The notes under the pieces: generated by a model | What the model saw: the letters and a program-made list of their open reading frames with translations, nothing else | Database searches by the model: none | Told to the model about the DNA's origin: nothing | Assembly (NCBI GenBank): GCA_944380355.1 | Contig: CALWHJ010000005.1 | Span: forward strand, 1 to 64,000 | From: an uncultured Christensenellaceae bacterium | Lineage (GTDB): Bacteria; Bacillota; Clostridia; Christensenellales; UBA3700 | Length of the DNA: 64,000 nucleotides | Direction of reading: 5' to 3' | In this document: positions 51,363 through 63,069 of the stretch, piece after piece | Numbering within the stretch: the first letter of the stretch is position 1 | How the letters are laid out: each line of letters opens with the position of its first letter | Made by a program: the position numbers and the translations under genes

Positions 51363-53123
51363 ATGCAAGAAGTAGGTAGAATTATCAAAGTTTCAGGACC
51401 GCTTATCGTAGCGGAAGGAATGCGTAACTGCAAGATGTTCGACGTGGTGAGAGTAAGCGAAAACAACCTCATCGGCGAAATCATCGAGCTGAGAGACGAC
51501 AGAGCTTCCATACAGGTATACGAAGAGACGAGCGGTTTGGGTACGGGAGAAAAGGTCGTATCCACCGAGGCTCCTTTGAGCGTAGAACTCGGTCCCGGAA
51601 TTATCTCGGGTATTTACGACGGAATTCAGCGTCCTTTGACAAAACTCGTCGAAACCAGCGGTGACAGAATTGACAGGGGCGTGGATATGCCTGCGCTCGA
51701 CCACAAGAAGAAGTGGAACTTCGAGCCTAAAGTAAAGGCAGGAGACAACGTAGTTGCCGGCGATATTATCGGCGTGGTACAGGAGACCAAGGTCGTAGAA
51801 CACCGTATAATGGTGCCCTACGGAGTAGAGGGCGTAGTCAAATCCGTTAAGAAAGGCGAACATACGATTGACGACGATATATGCGTAATTACGACTGCAA
51901 AGGGTGACGTAAAGGTCAAAATGTATCAAAAGTGGCCCGTCAGAAAGGGCAGACCTTTCCAGAACAAGATGTATCCCGTTGCTCCGCTTATTACGGGTCA
52001 GCGTACGATAGATACTTTCTTCCCCGTGGCAAAGGGCGGCGCGGCTTGTATTCCCGGACCTTTCGGAAGCGGTAAAACAGTCGTTCAGCACCAGCTTGCT
52101 AAGTGGTCGGACGCAGATATAATCGTTTACGTAGGCTGCGGCGAACGCGGTAACGAAATGACGGACGTTCTCAACGAATTCCCCGAGCTAATCGACCCCA
52201 AGACGGGCGAAGCTCTTATGAAACGTACCGTGCTTATAGCAAACACTTCGGATATGCCTGTTGCGGCTCGTGAGGCTTCTATGTACACGGGTATCACCAT
52301 AGCCGAATACTTCAGAGATATGGGCTACAACGTAGCTATTATGGCAGACTCTTCTTCGCGTTGGGCAGAGGCACTCAGAGAAATGTCCAGCCGTCTCGAA
52401 GAAATGCCCGGCGACGAAGGTTATCCCGCATATCTCGCGTCAAGACTTGCAAGTTATTACGAAAGGTCGGGTATCGTTACGGCTCTCGGCAGCGACGGAC
52501 GTACAGGTTCGGTTACGGCAATCAGCGCGGTATCTCCTCCGGGCGGCGACTTGTCCGAACCCGTTACGCAGGCAACTCTCCGTATCGTCAAGGTATTCTG
52601 GGGCTTGAGCTCTTCGCTCGCTTATAGAAGACACTTCCCCGCAATAGACTGGTTGCAGAGTTACTCGCTCTATGTCGAAAGACTCGGAGACTGGTACGGC
52701 AAAAACAGCAACAGAAAATGGAATGACAACCGTCAGCAGGCTATGACGATTTTGCAGGAAGAAGCAAACCTCGACGAAATCGTACGACTTGTCGGCGTAG
52801 ACGCATTGAGCTACGAGGACAGACTGACTATGGAAACTGCTAAGTCCATAAGAGAAGACTATCTCCAGCAGGACGCTTTCGACGACGTCGATACCTACGC
52901 AAGCCTCAAAAAACAGTTCAAGATGCTCAATATCATTCTCGAATGTTACAGGCTGAGTAAGGAAGCGTTGAGAAAGGGCGCGGATTTTGACGACATTATA
53001 GCTATCGAAGCGAGAGAAGCTATCGGAAGAATGAAGTATATCCCCGAAAAGCAAATCTCCAAAATCGACGATATACAAAAGGCTATGAAAGAACAGCTTG
53101 AAAAGTTGTCCTATATGGAATAA
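51363..53123 (+). CDS. ntpA: V-type ATP synthase catalytic subunit A
   Basis: A 586-residue catalytic subunit. N-terminal beta-barrel with [16 protein letters not shown], the A-specific bulge region, Walker [10 protein letters not shown], catalytic GERGNEM, Walker B region [35 protein letters not shown] and [25 protein letters not shown] ending (here TGSVTAIS). Length is standard. The ATG at 51363 is preferred over an in-frame TTG at 51357, with AAGGA 9 bp upstream. Confidence 0.98.
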   Translation: MQEVGRIIKVSGPLIVAEGMRNCKMFDVVRVSENNLIGEIIELRDDRASIQVYEETSGLGTGEKVVSTEAPLSVELGPGIISGIYDGIQRPLTKLVETSGDRIDRGVDMPALDHKKKWNFEPKVKAGDNVVAGDIIGVVQETKVVEHRIMVPYGVEGVVKSVKKGEHTIDDDICVITTAKGDVKVKMYQKWPVRKGRPFQNKMYPVAPLITGQRTIDTFFPVAKGGAACIPGPFGSGKTVVQHQLAKWSDADIIVYVGCGERGNEMTDVLNEFPELIDPKTGEALMKRTVLIANTSDMPVAAREASMYTGITIAEYFRDMGYNVAIMADSSSRWAEALREMSSRLEEMPGDEGYPAYLASRLASYYERSGIVTALGSDGRTGSVTAISAVSPPGGDLSEPVTQATLRIVKVFWGLSSSLAYRRHFPAIDWLQSYSLYVERLGDWYGKNSNRKWNDNRQQAMTILQEEANLDEIVRLVGVDALSYEDRLTMETAKSIREDYLQQDAFDDVDTYASLKKQFKMLNIILECYRLSKEALRKGADFDDIIAIEAREAIGRMKYIPEKQISKIDDIQKAMKEQLEKLSYME

Positions 53124-53133
53124 GGAGTGAAGT

Positions 53134-54549
53134 ATGCTTAAGGAATACAAATCTATAAGAGAAATAGTCGGACCGCTTATGCTGGTTGACGGAGTTGAGG
53201 GCGTAACCTACAACGAACTTGTCGAGATAAGCGGAAAAGACGGGTCTGTGAGAAGAGGTAAGGTTCTCGAGGTCAACAGAGATAAGGCACTCGTACAGCT
53301 TTTCGAGGGCGCGCAGGGCATACAGATGTCCACGTCCAAGGCAAGATTTTTGGGCAGAAGTCTGGAGCTTGCAGTATCGGAAGATATGCTCGGCAGAGTA
53401 TTCGACGGTTTGGGCAATCCCAAGGACGGCGGTGCGCCTATTATCCCCGAAAAGAAACTGGATATCAACGGACAGCCTATAAATCCTGCGGCACGAAACT
53501 ATCCCGATGAGTTTATACAGACGGGTATCTCGGCAATCGACGGACTCAATACGCTCGTAAGAGGACAGAAGCTTCCCGTATTCTCGGCGTCAGGTCTTCC
53601 TCACGCAGAGCTTGCGGCGCAGATAGCAAGACAGGCAAAGGTACTCAACAGCGACAGTAAATTCGCGGTAGTATTCGCGGCTATGGGTATCACCTACGAA
53701 GAAGCAGAATTCTTTATGCAGGACTTCAGAAAGACGGGCGCAATCGAAAGAGCGGTAATGTTTATCAACCTTGCCAATGACCCTGCGGTCGAGCGTATCG
53801 CTACGCCCCGTATGGCGTTGACGGCGGCAGAGTACCTCGCTTTCGACAAGGGTATGCACGTACTCGTAATTATGACGGATATCACCAACTATTGCGAGGC
53901 TTTGCGTGAAGTTTCCGCGGCAAGAAAAGAAGTGCCCGGCAGACGCGGCTATCCCGGATATCTCTATACCGACCTCGCTACGATGTACGAGAGAGCAGGC
54001 AGAATTATAGGCAAAGAGGGAAGTATAACTCAGATTCCTATCCTTACGATGCCCGAAGATGACAAAACGCACCCTATCCCCGACCTTACGGGATATATTA
54101 CCGAAGGACAGATAATATTCAGCAGAGAACTGTACAAGAAGGGTATGACGCCTCCTATAGACGTACTTCCTTCACTCAGCCGTCTCAAGCAGAAAGGTAT
54201 AGGCGAAGGCAAGACGAGAGATGACCACTCGGGAAATATGAACCAGCTTTTCGCGGCATATGCGAGAGGTAAGGAGTGTAAGGAATTGTCGGCAATTCTC
54301 GGTGACGCGGCATTGACTCCTCTTGACAGACAGTATGCGGCATTCGCAGAAGAATTCGAGAAGAGATATATCAATCAGGGCTTCTATACCAACAGAAGCA
54401 TAGAGGAAACGCTGCAAATCGGTTGGGAACTTCTCACTCTCTTGCCCCGTTCGGAGATGAAGCGTATCAAAGACAAGCATCTCGAGCAGTATTACGACCC
54501 TATCAAGGCAAAGAGAGAGCAGGAAGAAAAAGAGCAAAATCAACAATAA
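53134..54549 (+). CDS. ntpB: V-type ATP synthase subunit B
   Basis: A 471-residue non-catalytic nucleotide-binding subunit alternating with A in the hexamer. Blocks [101 protein letters not shown] and [30 protein letters not shown] (here [13 protein letters not shown]) identify it. AAGGAGTGAAG precedes the ATG; 10 bp after subunit A. Confidence 0.98.
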   Translation: MLKEYKSIREIVGPLMLVDGVEGVTYNELVEISGKDGSVRRGKVLEVNRDKALVQLFEGAQGIQMSTSKARFLGRSLELAVSEDMLGRVFDGLGNPKDGGAPIIPEKKLDINGQPINPAARNYPDEFIQTGISAIDGLNTLVRGQKLPVFSASGLPHAELAAQIARQAKVLNSDSKFAVVFAAMGITYEEAEFFMQDFRKTGAIERAVMFINLANDPAVERIATPRMALTAAEYLAFDKGMHVLVIMTDITNYCEALREVSAARKEVPGRRGYPGYLYTDLATMYERAGRIIGKEGSITQIPILTMPEDDKTHPIPDLTGYITEGQIIFSRELYKKGMTPPIDVLPSLSRLKQKGIGEGKTRDDHSGNMNQLFAAYARGKECKELSAILGDAALTPLDRQYAAFAEEFEKRYINQGFYTNRSIEETLQIGWELLTLLPRSEMKRIKDKHLEQYYDPIKAKREQEEKEQNQQ

Positions 54550-54552
54550 TCC

Positions 54553-54568
54553 GTGCGCTTCAGCGCGC
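54553..54568 (+). other. Intercistronic hairpin before subunit D
   Basis: GTGCGC/GCGCGC with loop TTCA in the 35-bp gap between the B and D genes, with no T-run. Confidence 0.4.
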
Positions 54569-54584
54569 AGTATAAAGGCGGAAT

Positions 54585-55223
54585 ATGGCAGGAAGATTAC
54601 AAGTCAATCCTACGAGAATGGAGCTTAAAAGGCTCAAGGTAAGACTCAAGACCGCAGTCAGAGGACACAAACTGTTAAAGGATAAGTCCGACGAAATGAT
54701 AAGAAGGTTTATGGAGTTTGCCAAACAGAACAAAACGCTCAGAGAGCAGGTAGAGCAAGAATTGTCTACCGCCCTCAGGACTTTTATTGTGGCAAAAGCC
54801 GTGAGTGACGATGCTGTAATACAAGAAGCGGTTGCTATGCCTTCAAAGACAGTCAAACTCACGATGGACAGTCAGAATATAATGAGCGTAGTCGTTCCCG
54901 TTATGGAGCTGATAGAGAGCGAGAGCAAAGATAAGTATCCCTATTCTTTCGGTTCGGTTACGGCAGAGCTTGACAGCTCGATAGCAGTGCTTTCGGGACT
55001 TATGCAGAAGATGGTAAAGTTAGCCGAGATAGAAAAGACCTGCAATATGCTTGCAATCGAAATAGAGAAAAACAGAAGACGCGTCAACGCGCTCGAATAC
55101 GTAATGATACCTCAGCTGGAGGAAACGATAAAATTCATTACTATGAAACTCGACGAAAACGAGAGAAGCAATATTGTACGTCTTGTCAAAGTCAAAGCAA
55201 TGATTGCACAGGAGAGAGTATGA
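54585..55223 (+). CDS. ntpD: V-type ATP synthase subunit D
   Basis: A 212-residue central shaft subunit, a long antiparallel coiled coil. The N-terminal block LQVNPTRMELKRLKVRLKTAVRGHKLLKDKSDEMIRRF and the C-terminal KNRRRVNALEYVMIPQLEETIKFITMKLDENERSNIVRLVKVK are diagnostic. AAAGGCGG lies before the ATG. It overlaps the next gene by 4 bp (ATGA). Confidence 0.97.
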   Translation: MAGRLQVNPTRMELKRLKVRLKTAVRGHKLLKDKSDEMIRRFMEFAKQNKTLREQVEQELSTALRTFIVAKAVSDDAVIQEAVAMPSKTVKLTMDSQNIMSVVVPVMELIESESKDKYPYSFGSVTAELDSSIAVLSGLMQKMVKLAEIEKTCNMLAIEIEKNRRRVNALEYVMIPQLEETIKFITMKLDENERSNIVRLVKVKAMIAQERV

Positions 55224-55471
55224 GAAGAGAAAGCGAAAACGGCGCGCAAACTACGCGTCCCGCAATACTAAAAGACTTGTGTTTTCTGACGGGCGTATTG
55301 TGTCCTTTGCTCGCGCTGATACTTTGTTTTGTCGTCAAGGACGAAGTGTACGCAAAGACTTTCAGGGTAAGTATGATATACGGCTTTGCTCTTTGGGTAG
55401 TAGTCGGATTGATTGCAGGGCTAAATATGTGCGATGCCGATTTGTCGGGCATAAGCAAAGTCAAGGGCTGA
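55220..55471 (+). CDS. Small two-helix membrane protein at the end of the V-ATPase operon
   Basis: 83 residues with two hydrophobic segments (~22-41 CFLTGVLCPLLALILCFVV and ~50-69 VSMIYGFALWVVVGLIAGL) and a charged N-terminus. It is translationally coupled to subunit D (ATGA overlap), which argues that it is real and co-expressed with the ATPase. No family recognised. It might be an assembly or accessory factor of the membrane sector; that is inference from position. Confidence 0.7.
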   Translation: MRRESENGAQTTRPAILKDLCFLTGVLCPLLALILCFVVKDEVYAKTFRVSMIYGFALWVVVGLIAGLNMCDADLSGISKVKG

Positions 55472-55511
55472 AGATAAGATACCTCAGGGCTTATATATAA
55501 TATTTTATCAA

Positions 55512-55581
55512 TATGTATTGTATAGGAGAAATGCTCCTTTAAATATTTATGTATTGTATAAGAAATGCTCCTTTAAATCTT
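55512..55581 (+). repeat. Short tandem repeat after the V-ATPase operon
   Basis: TATGTATTGTATA followed by AGAAATGCTCCTTTAAAT occurs twice, from 55512 and from 55548, a period of ~36 bp. In the first copy AGGAG/CTCCT can form a small hairpin before TTT; the second copy has lost two bases of it. Confidence 0.75.
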
Positions 55582-55606
55582 TGATAAAAATAGAAAAACA
55601 GACGAA

Positions 55607-55633
55607 AAAACTCCGCAAAGGTTGCGGAGTTTT
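55607..55633. terminator. Terminator between convergent V-ATPase and PepSY genes
   Basis: Stem AAAACTCCGCA/TGCGGAGTTTT with loop AAGGT; A and T tracts allow use from both sides. Confidence 0.85.
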
Positions 55634-55675
55634 GTTTTTTATAAATCGTTAATAGCAGAAAAGAAACCTTGCTTT

Positions 55676-56389
55676 TCAGTCGGCAGTCTTTGTATTCTTG
55701 CGGCTGCTGACCACTTCTCCCGTAGCGGGATTTACGATAGCCGACCAATAGTCACTCTTGTCCTTGATAAAAGATACGTACCAGAAGTATTCGCCGTCCG
55801 TGCTGTCGCGGTGAGTTATAAGTTTTACGTAGCCCTCTCTTTCAAAGCTGTTTGTTGAAAGAGCGTCATCGATGTCCGTCTGAAAATGTTCGTAAGCTAC
55901 TTTGAGAGCTTCTTCGCCCGAGATGTAGTCCGAAAGCATATCCTTAAGTTCGAAGACGTAGGAGTTTTCACCTTCGGTGAGAGTAAGAGTGACGGGCGTG
56001 CCGATTTTATCCATATCGCTTATTTTTGTATTGAGGGATATGCCGAGCTTACTCTTTGCTATACTTCCCGTAAGTTTCTCTTTGTCACCTTCGAGAGTAT
56101 ATTCGAAAGTAGAGTTGAGTTTTGACGCGTCTTTAGGTATTACGGAAAGTATGGTCAGGGTAACGAGGTTATCGGCTTTACCGTCCGCGATAAACAGTTC
56201 TTCTTGTTTCATAGTAGTGATTTTTACGCTGAAATCGTCGTCGGAAGCGACGTAGAGCGATTGTTGCATTGCGCTTACGTTATCGCACACTTTTTCAAAA
56301 TTAGTTTTAGGCTCCTGACAAGCTATCGCCGTAATGCATAAAACGGCCGCGAGCAGGACAATGCCTGCGATTTTTGCAAATCTTTTCAT
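55676..56389 (-). CDS. Lipoprotein with a C-terminal PepSY-like domain
   Basis: 237 residues. The signal peptide ends ITAIAC (Cys24). Residues ~25-155 are a domain I do not recognise, beta-rich (VKITTMKQEELFIADG, LTLTEGENSYVFELKD). Residues ~157-230 look like a PepSY unit: SGEEALKVAYEHF at the start and WYVSFIKDKSDYWSAIVNPATGEVVSSRK at the end, as in peptidase-inhibitor-like domains of exported proteins. Monocistronic; AGGAGG lies 6 bp before the ATG on the minus strand. Function unknown. Confidence 0.8.
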   Translation of the reverse strand: MKRFAKIAGIVLLAAVLCITAIACQEPKTNFEKVCDNVSAMQQSLYVASDDDFSVKITTMKQEELFIADGKADNLVTLTILSVIPKDASKLNSTFEYTLEGDKEKLTGSIAKSKLGISLNTKISDMDKIGTPVTLTLTEGENSYVFELKDMLSDYISGEEALKVAYEHFQTDIDDALSTNSFEREGYVKLITHRDSTDGEYFWYVSFIKDKSDYWSAIVNPATGEVVSSRKNTKTAD

Positions 56390-56568
56390 ATATCCTCCAA
56401 ATACTGATGATTACTAAATTGTATGAGGCTTGTACGGCGGATATGCACGACGCGCTTGTAAAAGTATTGTTTTCAATCGACAATTTGCATTCGCAATTAT
56501 ACACAAGCTTTTGTAACAACGGTTTTCTCTAACTTTGCACTTGAAAGTATAATTCACCAAGACATAAA

Positions 56569-56593
56569 AAAGCGACGGCATTGCCGTCGCTTT
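56569..56593 (-). terminator. Terminator of the GH3 gene
   Basis: An 11-bp stem AAAGCGACGGC/GCCGTCGCTTT with a 3-nt loop; T6 on the minus strand. Confidence 0.85.
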
Positions 56594-56614
56594 AACTTAA
56601 CGATTAAAGGTTAA

Positions 56615-59299
56615 TCAATCCTTATTGTTCTTTTTGGATTTAGTGAAGAGCGAAGTGATTTTTTTGATCGCTACGTTGCCTTTAGCTTTTTTAGCGATTT
56701 TGTTGCGCTCTTTGTTGGCTTGTTTTTCGCTCTTTTCGATTATCTTGTTTTCTTTGTTTGCTTGCTTCTCTTTTTCTTTGGCGAGAGCTTTTTGCTCCTT
56801 CTCGTACTGCTTGACTTCCTTGATGAGATCGTTTACCTTGACTGCCTTCTGTTCGTTTTTCAACTTTGCTATTGCGTCTTTTTTGGTAAAGTTTCTTAGC
56901 GTTCTGAAAAGTCCCGCGAATATTCTGTTGAATGCTCTGAAGTAGCGTTTGTTGCCCCAAAGCAAAAGTCCCTCTATGACTTTATTGTCCATTAGTCCCG
57001 ACGTTATTCCGACAAGACCTCTCAGAGGCATTTCTTCCATACCTTGCTGTATCATCATAAGTGTTGTGATATCCGCGTTGGGCACCTGACTTTTGATGAC
57101 GGAGGGCGCGTACTTGACGATGAGTTTGCCTACAAGACAGACTTTGAGTTCTCCTATAGTCGTGTTGTAGTCGAAGTATCCGCGTTTTGCCGGTGCATTG
57201 GAGGGAATAACTTCTCCGTAAAGTTCGGCAAATTCTTTTTCGGGTATTTCGCTGATGGCATCTATCGCATAATAGCTGGGACAAATCTTTTTGTAGTCGG
57301 GTACAGTCTTTTCCGTCTGATCGAATTCTACGTAAATTTCTCCCTGCAATCTGATATCTCTCGACGATGCGCCTATCATAATATTGTAGTTGCCGTTTTG
57401 AGCGTACCAGTCATTGATAAGCGTATTGTAGAAAGCGAAAGAGCGGTAGTCGAGAGTATGTTTGACTTTGACGCTTTCACCCGCTTTGATAAATACTTTT
57501 TTGAATCCTTTCAATTCCTTTTGGGGCTTGAATACTACGGGAGAAGGGTCGCTGATATAAAGCTGGCATACCTCGTAGCCGTCGTAATCTCCTACGTTTT
57601 TGACGGTATAAGAAACGGTCAAATCTTTGATTTGCAGATTGCTGTATTCAAATTTTGTATATGACAATCCGTAGCCGAAGGGGAAGAGTACGTTTTTGCC
57701 CGCGCTGTCGTAATAGCGGTAGCCTACGAATACAGACTCTCTGTACTCTACGTTTTTAGGACCCATAGGAAAGTATTGAGATACAATGTTATCTTCGAGT
57801 TTGATAGGGTAGGTTTCCGCAAGTTTACCTGAGGGATTTACCTTGCCGAAGAGAATGTTGTATATAGCTTCACCGCCGGCTTCTCCGGGTAGATATGCGT
57901 TGATAAGCGCGCGTACCTTATATATCCAGGGCATAGCAACGGGTGAGCCGCCCAAAAGAATAACCACGGTATCCGGATTGATAGACGTAACAACGTCTAT
58001 TATATCTCTGTGGCTCTTGGGGATTTTGAGGTGAGTTCTGTCATAGCCTTCGCTTTCGTACTGGTCGGTAAGACCTACGAAGAGGAAGACTCTCTTATGG
58101 TTTTTGGCTACTTTGATAGCTTCTTGCAAAAGGTCTTCGTCCAGCTTATCGTTGTTGACGTCATAGCCGGGTGCAAACTCGTATTTCTTGCCGTTGAGGT
58201 CCATAGCGTCGAGGAAGTTGACGAGTTTGTAAGGGTTGATTCTCGAGGAGCCTGAGCCTTGATATCTGAAAGTGCGTGCAAGCTCGCCTATTACGGCAAT
58301 ATCTTCCTCGTCATTTTTAAGAGGGAGAATATTGTCCTCGTTTTTAAGAAGTACGATAGACTGTTCCGCAATTTCGCGCGCAACGTTGTGCGCCTCTTCG
58401 TAATCGGCTTTGTAATCGGGTTGAAGCCTAGAGTAGCTTTTGAATATAAAGCTGAGCATTCTTTCGACGACGATATCGAGTTTCTTTTCGCTGAGTTTGC
58501 CTTCTTTTACGGCATTGACGATTTGCTTGTCGGTAATACCGCCGCTGGAGGGCATTTCGAGGTCAAGCCCCGCGCGTATGCCTTCTACGCGGTTGTTGGT
58601 AGCGTTCCAGTCGCTCATTACGATTCCGTTGAAGCCCCATTCGTCTCTCAGTATATCGGTCAAAAGACGCTTGTTGTCGGAGAGATATGTACCGTTGAGT
58701 TTGTTGTACGAACACATTACGGTATCAGGCTGAGCCTTGACAGCTTCTTCGAAAGCGGGAAGGTAAATTTCTCTCAGCGTACGCTCGTCTACGACGGAAT
58801 TTATCGTCATACGCAGTTTTTCCTGGTTGTTTGCACAGAAGTGCTTAAGGGAAGTACCTACGTCGTTTGACTGTACTCCTTCTATATATTTGCGTGCGAG
58901 TTTACCCGCAAGATAGGGGTCTTCGGAAAGATATTCGAAGTTACGACCGCACAAAGGGCTTCTTTTGATGTTTATGCCGGGTCCCAAAATAACGCTTACA
59001 TTTTGGTCAAGACACTGTTTGCCCAGGCTGTCGCCGAGTTTTTGAGCCATCTCCTCGCTCCAGCTGCTTGCGAGGTTAACGGCAGGGGGAAACGCCGTTG
59101 CGGGAAAAGACGACTTAAGACTTACGTTTTTGTCGTCGTCATTTTCTTTTCTCAGTCCGTGGGGACCGTCGGAAACGCAAACACTGGGGATACCCAGACG
59201 TTTGACGGGTTTTGTGCTCCAGAAGTCATAGCCGGAACATATTCCCGCCTTTTCTTCCAGTGTCATTTTTGTGATAAGCGTCTTAATTTCGTCAATCAT
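56615..59299 (-). CDS. Glycoside hydrolase family 3 (beta-glucosidase-type) with a lysine-rich tail
   Basis: 894 residues, no signal peptide, so intracellular. The TIM-barrel domain shows VSDGPHGLR, LGPGINIKRSPLCGRNFEYLSEDP, SLKHFCANNQE and the nucleophile Asp230 in GIVMSDWNA. The second domain includes VFLFVGLTDQYESEGYDR and VVILLGGSPVAMPW. A fibronectin III-like domain follows (PFGYGLSYTKFEYSNL, KGFKKVFIKAGESVKV). The last ~90 residues are Lys/Glu/Ala-rich coiled coil (EKEQKALAKEKEKQANKENK), outside the family core. The ATG at 59299 follows GGAGGG; the frame extends to 59326 without a site. It probably hydrolyses imported beta-glucosides. Confidence 0.94.
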   Translation of the reverse strand: MIDEIKTLITKMTLEEKAGICSGYDFWSTKPVKRLGIPSVCVSDGPHGLRKENDDDKNVSLKSSFPATAFPPAVNLASSWSEEMAQKLGDSLGKQCLDQNVSVILGPGINIKRSPLCGRNFEYLSEDPYLAGKLARKYIEGVQSNDVGTSLKHFCANNQEKLRMTINSVVDERTLREIYLPAFEEAVKAQPDTVMCSYNKLNGTYLSDNKRLLTDILRDEWGFNGIVMSDWNATNNRVEGIRAGLDLEMPSSGGITDKQIVNAVKEGKLSEKKLDIVVERMLSFIFKSYSRLQPDYKADYEEAHNVAREIAEQSIVLLKNEDNILPLKNDEEDIAVIGELARTFRYQGSGSSRINPYKLVNFLDAMDLNGKKYEFAPGYDVNNDKLDEDLLQEAIKVAKNHKRVFLFVGLTDQYESEGYDRTHLKIPKSHRDIIDVVTSINPDTVVILLGGSPVAMPWIYKVRALINAYLPGEAGGEAIYNILFGKVNPSGKLAETYPIKLEDNIVSQYFPMGPKNVEYRESVFVGYRYYDSAGKNVLFPFGYGLSYTKFEYSNLQIKDLTVSYTVKNVGDYDGYEVCQLYISDPSPVVFKPQKELKGFKKVFIKAGESVKVKHTLDYRSFAFYNTLINDWYAQNGNYNIMIGASSRDIRLQGEIYVEFDQTEKTVPDYKKICPSYYAIDAISEIPEKEFAELYGEVIPSNAPAKRGYFDYNTTIGELKVCLVGKLIVKYAPSVIKSQVPNADITTLMMIQQGMEEMPLRGLVGITSGLMDNKVIEGLLLWGNKRYFRAFNRIFAGLFRTLRNFTKKDAIAKLKNEQKAVKVNDLIKEVKQYEKEQKALAKEKEKQANKENKIIEKSEKQANKERNKIAKKAKGNVAIKKITSLFTKSKKNNKD

Positions 59300-59518
59300 A
59301 AAGCCCTCCATTTGATATTCTAACATACTTTAAACCGGTATGACAAGGCAAAATTCTATATTCTTGATTAATTATAAAATATTATAAATTTAATACTTTT
59401 GCGGTGCCTTTGCTGAAAATTATTGTCGGACTTTAGGCAAAATATAATAAATATTTATTAGTAGTGAGAGAAAACAATGTTGATTTTTGATAAATTTTGC
59501 AATCTGCGCCCAAATAGT

Positions 59519-59547
59519 TTGACTTATTTTTTATATTGATTTAGAAT
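59519..59547 (+). promoter_or_regulatory. Promoter of guaB
   Basis: TTGACT (59519-59524) and TAGAAT (59542-59547), 17 bp apart. No purine riboswitch is visible in the 59330-59572 spacer. Confidence 0.6.
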
Positions 59548-59551
59548 ATAA

Positions 59552-61027
<1,476 letters not shown>

Positions 61028-61052
61028 CAGGTACAATACAATATGTAAAAAT

Positions 61053-61078
61053 AAGGGACTGCGGTTGCAGTCCCTTTT
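61053..61078 (+). terminator. Terminator of guaB
   Basis: Stem AAGGGACTGC/GCAGTCCCTT with loop GGTT, then T4. Confidence 0.85.
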
Positions 61079-61134
61079 GCATTGTCTACATTGTAAAAAT
61101 TGTGTACAGGTTGATTTTCTAAAACGGCGTATAT

Positions 61135-61464
61135 TTATTTTCTGATATAGCGTGAGTCGTCAGGTGCCTCGTCTTCGTCATTTTTGTAACGTGCCACTTG
61201 CATATGTAAATCGTATTTGTCCCTAAGAGCGGCAATGGTGTTCATCATCGGCGTAGAATGGTGTATATCGAGAGCTTCTTGACTTGTCCAACTGTCTATT
61301 AGCAAAACGGTATTTTCGTCTTGCAGCGAAACATAATATTCGTATCTCAGATTGCCCGGCTCGTTGCGTACGGCTTGAGCTGTGCCGCTTGATTCCATCT
61401 CGCGTGCGAATTTGAGTGCGTTGTTGTCTTTGCCTTTATATAAAATGTTTATAGTAATACTCAT
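61135..61464 (-). CDS. ABM-domain protein (putative quinol monooxygenase, YgiN-like)
   Basis: 109 residues from the ATG at 61464; the frame runs further upstream, but the extra part crosses the terminator and end of glyS and looks non-coding. The ferredoxin-like dimeric alpha/beta barrel of the antibiotic biosynthesis monooxygenase fold is suggested by SITINILYKGKDNN, EPGNLRYEYYVSLQDENTVLLIDSWTSQEALDIHHST and RYIRK. Such small proteins act on quinols or as stress-related oxygenases without cofactor. It lies 55 bp after glyS behind its terminator; no clear ribosome site is visible. Confidence 0.78.
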   Translation of the reverse strand: MSITINILYKGKDNNALKFAREMESSGTAQAVRNEPGNLRYEYYVSLQDENTVLLIDSWTSQEALDIHHSTPMMNTIAALRDKYDLHMQVARYKNDEDEAPDDSRYIRK

Positions 61465-61484
61465 ACGTGTAAAAGTTAGTAAAC

Positions 61485-61513
61485 AAAAAGGGAAGCACAA
61501 GCCTCCCTTTTTA
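61485..61513 (-). terminator. Terminator of the GlyRS gene
   Basis: Minus strand: AAAAAGGGAGGC/GCTTCCCTTTTT with one mismatch, just after the stop codon. Confidence 0.75.
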
Positions 61514-61519
61514 TACTGA

Positions 61520-62908
61520 TTAATATTCCATTCTCTTTGCGATATATTCTTCGAGTTCGTCGATAGAGATTCTGACTTGCTCCATAGTATCCCTGTCACG
61601 TACCGTAACGCAGTTGTCTTCGAGTGTATCGAAGTCGACGGTTACGCAGAAAGGAGTTCCGATTTCGTCCTGTCTTCTGTATCTCTTGCCGATAGACGCG
61701 CTTTCGTCATAGGTTGCGGAGAATTTTTTGGAGAGGTTTTTATAAATTTCTTCAGCCTTTTCTCCGAGTGCTTTCTTCTGCAAAGGAAGTACGGCTACTT
61801 TATAGGGAGCTATGAAAGGATGGAAGTGCATTACCACACGGCTGTCTCCGCCTTCGAGTTCTTGTTCTTCGTAGGCATTGCAAAGGAGCGTAAGCACCAT
61901 TCTTTCTACGCCGAGTGAAGGCTCGATGACGTAAGGTACGTATTTTTCTCCCGTGTTAGGGTCGGTGTATTCCATATTCTTTCCGCTGACTTTAGCGTGT
62001 GCGTTGAGGTCGAAGTCCGTACGGTCGGCGATACCCCAAAGCTCACCCCAGCCGAAGGGGAATTTGAATTCGAAGTCGGTAGTTGCGTTGGAGTAGTGGG
62101 AAAGTTCCTCGGGGTCGTGGTCGCGGAGCTTGAGGTTTTCTTCTTTGATGCCCAGACCCAACAGCCAGTTTTTGCAGAATTCTTTCCAGTATGCAAACCA
62201 TTCGAGGTCGGTGCCGGGCTTGCAGAAGAATTCGAGTTCCATCTGTTCAAACTCTCTTACTCTGAAGATGAAGTTGCCGGGCGTAATTTCGTTACGGAAA
62301 GACTTGCCTATCTGACCTATACCGAAAGGCACTTTCATACGAGTCGTACGCTGTACGTTGAGGAAGTTGACGAATATACCTTGCGCCGTTTCGGGACGGA
62401 GATATACGGTATTCGTGCTGTCTTCGGTAACGCCTTGGAAAGTTTTGAACATAAGGTTGAATTGTCTTACGCCGGTAAAGTCGCACTTGCCGCAGTTAGG
62501 GCAGGGGATTTTGTTGTCGGCGATATATTTTTCCATTTGTTCGTTGGACCAGCCGGCAATGGAAAGATTGAGTTTTTTACGGCTGATATAATCTTCTATG
62601 AGATTGTCGGCGCGGTGTCTTGTCTTGCAGCTCTTGCAGTCCATGAGAGGGTCGGAGAAACCGCCTACGTGACCGGAAGCTACCCATACGTTGGGATTCA
62701 TGAGAATTGCGCTGTCCAGACCCGTATTGAGGGTGTTTTCCTGAACGAACTTTTTCCACCAAGCGCGCTTGATGTTGTTTTTGAGTTCTACGCCCAAAGG
62801 ACCGTAGTCCCAGGTGTTGGCGAGACCGCCGTAGATTTCGCTGCCCGCAAAGATGAAACCTCTGCTTTTGCACAGAGCTACGAGCTTATCCATAGTTAAA
62901 TTAGCCAT
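61520..62908 (-). CDS. glyQS: Glycyl-tRNA synthetase, single-chain (alpha2) type
   Basis: A 462-residue class II synthetase. Motif 1 region includes [24 protein letters not shown]; motif 2 [25 protein letters not shown]; motif 3 [15 protein letters not shown] Cys-rich pair, [15 protein letters not shown] and CPNCGKCDF, forms the zinc-like insertion found in this type. The anticodon domain follows (~360-460). The length is normal for the dimeric form, and no separate beta-subunit gene is present. AAGGAG precedes the ATG. No T-box leader is visible. Confidence 0.97.
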   Translation of the reverse strand: MANLTMDKLVALCKSRGFIFAGSEIYGGLANTWDYGPLGVELKNNIKRAWWKKFVQENTLNTGLDSAILMNPNVWVASGHVGGFSDPLMDCKSCKTRHRADNLIEDYISRKKLNLSIAGWSNEQMEKYIADNKIPCPNCGKCDFTGVRQFNLMFKTFQGVTEDSTNTVYLRPETAQGIFVNFLNVQRTTRMKVPFGIGQIGKSFRNEITPGNFIFRVREFEQMELEFFCKPGTDLEWFAYWKEFCKNWLLGLGIKEENLKLRDHDPEELSHYSNATTDFEFKFPFGWGELWGIADRTDFDLNAHAKVSGKNMEYTDPNTGEKYVPYVIEPSLGVERMVLTLLCNAYEEQELEGGDSRVVMHFHPFIAPYKVAVLPLQKKALGEKAEEIYKNLSKKFSATYDESASIGKRYRRQDEIGTPFCVTVDFDTLEDNCVTVRDRDTMEQVRISIDELEEYIAKRMEY

Positions 62909-62921
62909 ATTGACTCCTTGA

Positions 62922-62933
62922 GTGCGTACGCAC
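62922..62933. promoter_or_regulatory. Palindrome just upstream of the GlyRS ribosome site
   Basis: GTGCGTACGCAC, a perfect 12-bp palindrome between the promoter and the AAGGAG of glyQS. It could be an operator or a small leader hairpin. Confidence 0.35.
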
Positions 62934-62950
62934 GTTTGTAATACCCTAAT

Positions 62951-62979
62951 ATTTTAATAAATTTGCATAGCATTGTCAA
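62951..62979 (-). promoter_or_regulatory. Promoter of glyQS
   Basis: Minus strand: TTGACA (62979-62974) and TAAAAT (62956-62951), 17 bp apart. Confidence 0.7.
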
Positions 62980-63069
62980 ACGTATAGTAACATTTTTATT
63001 TTTTGCCGCTTATTATGAAATAGAAGAGGGTAGAAAAATCTACTTTCAAAAACAATGGAGGAAATAATA

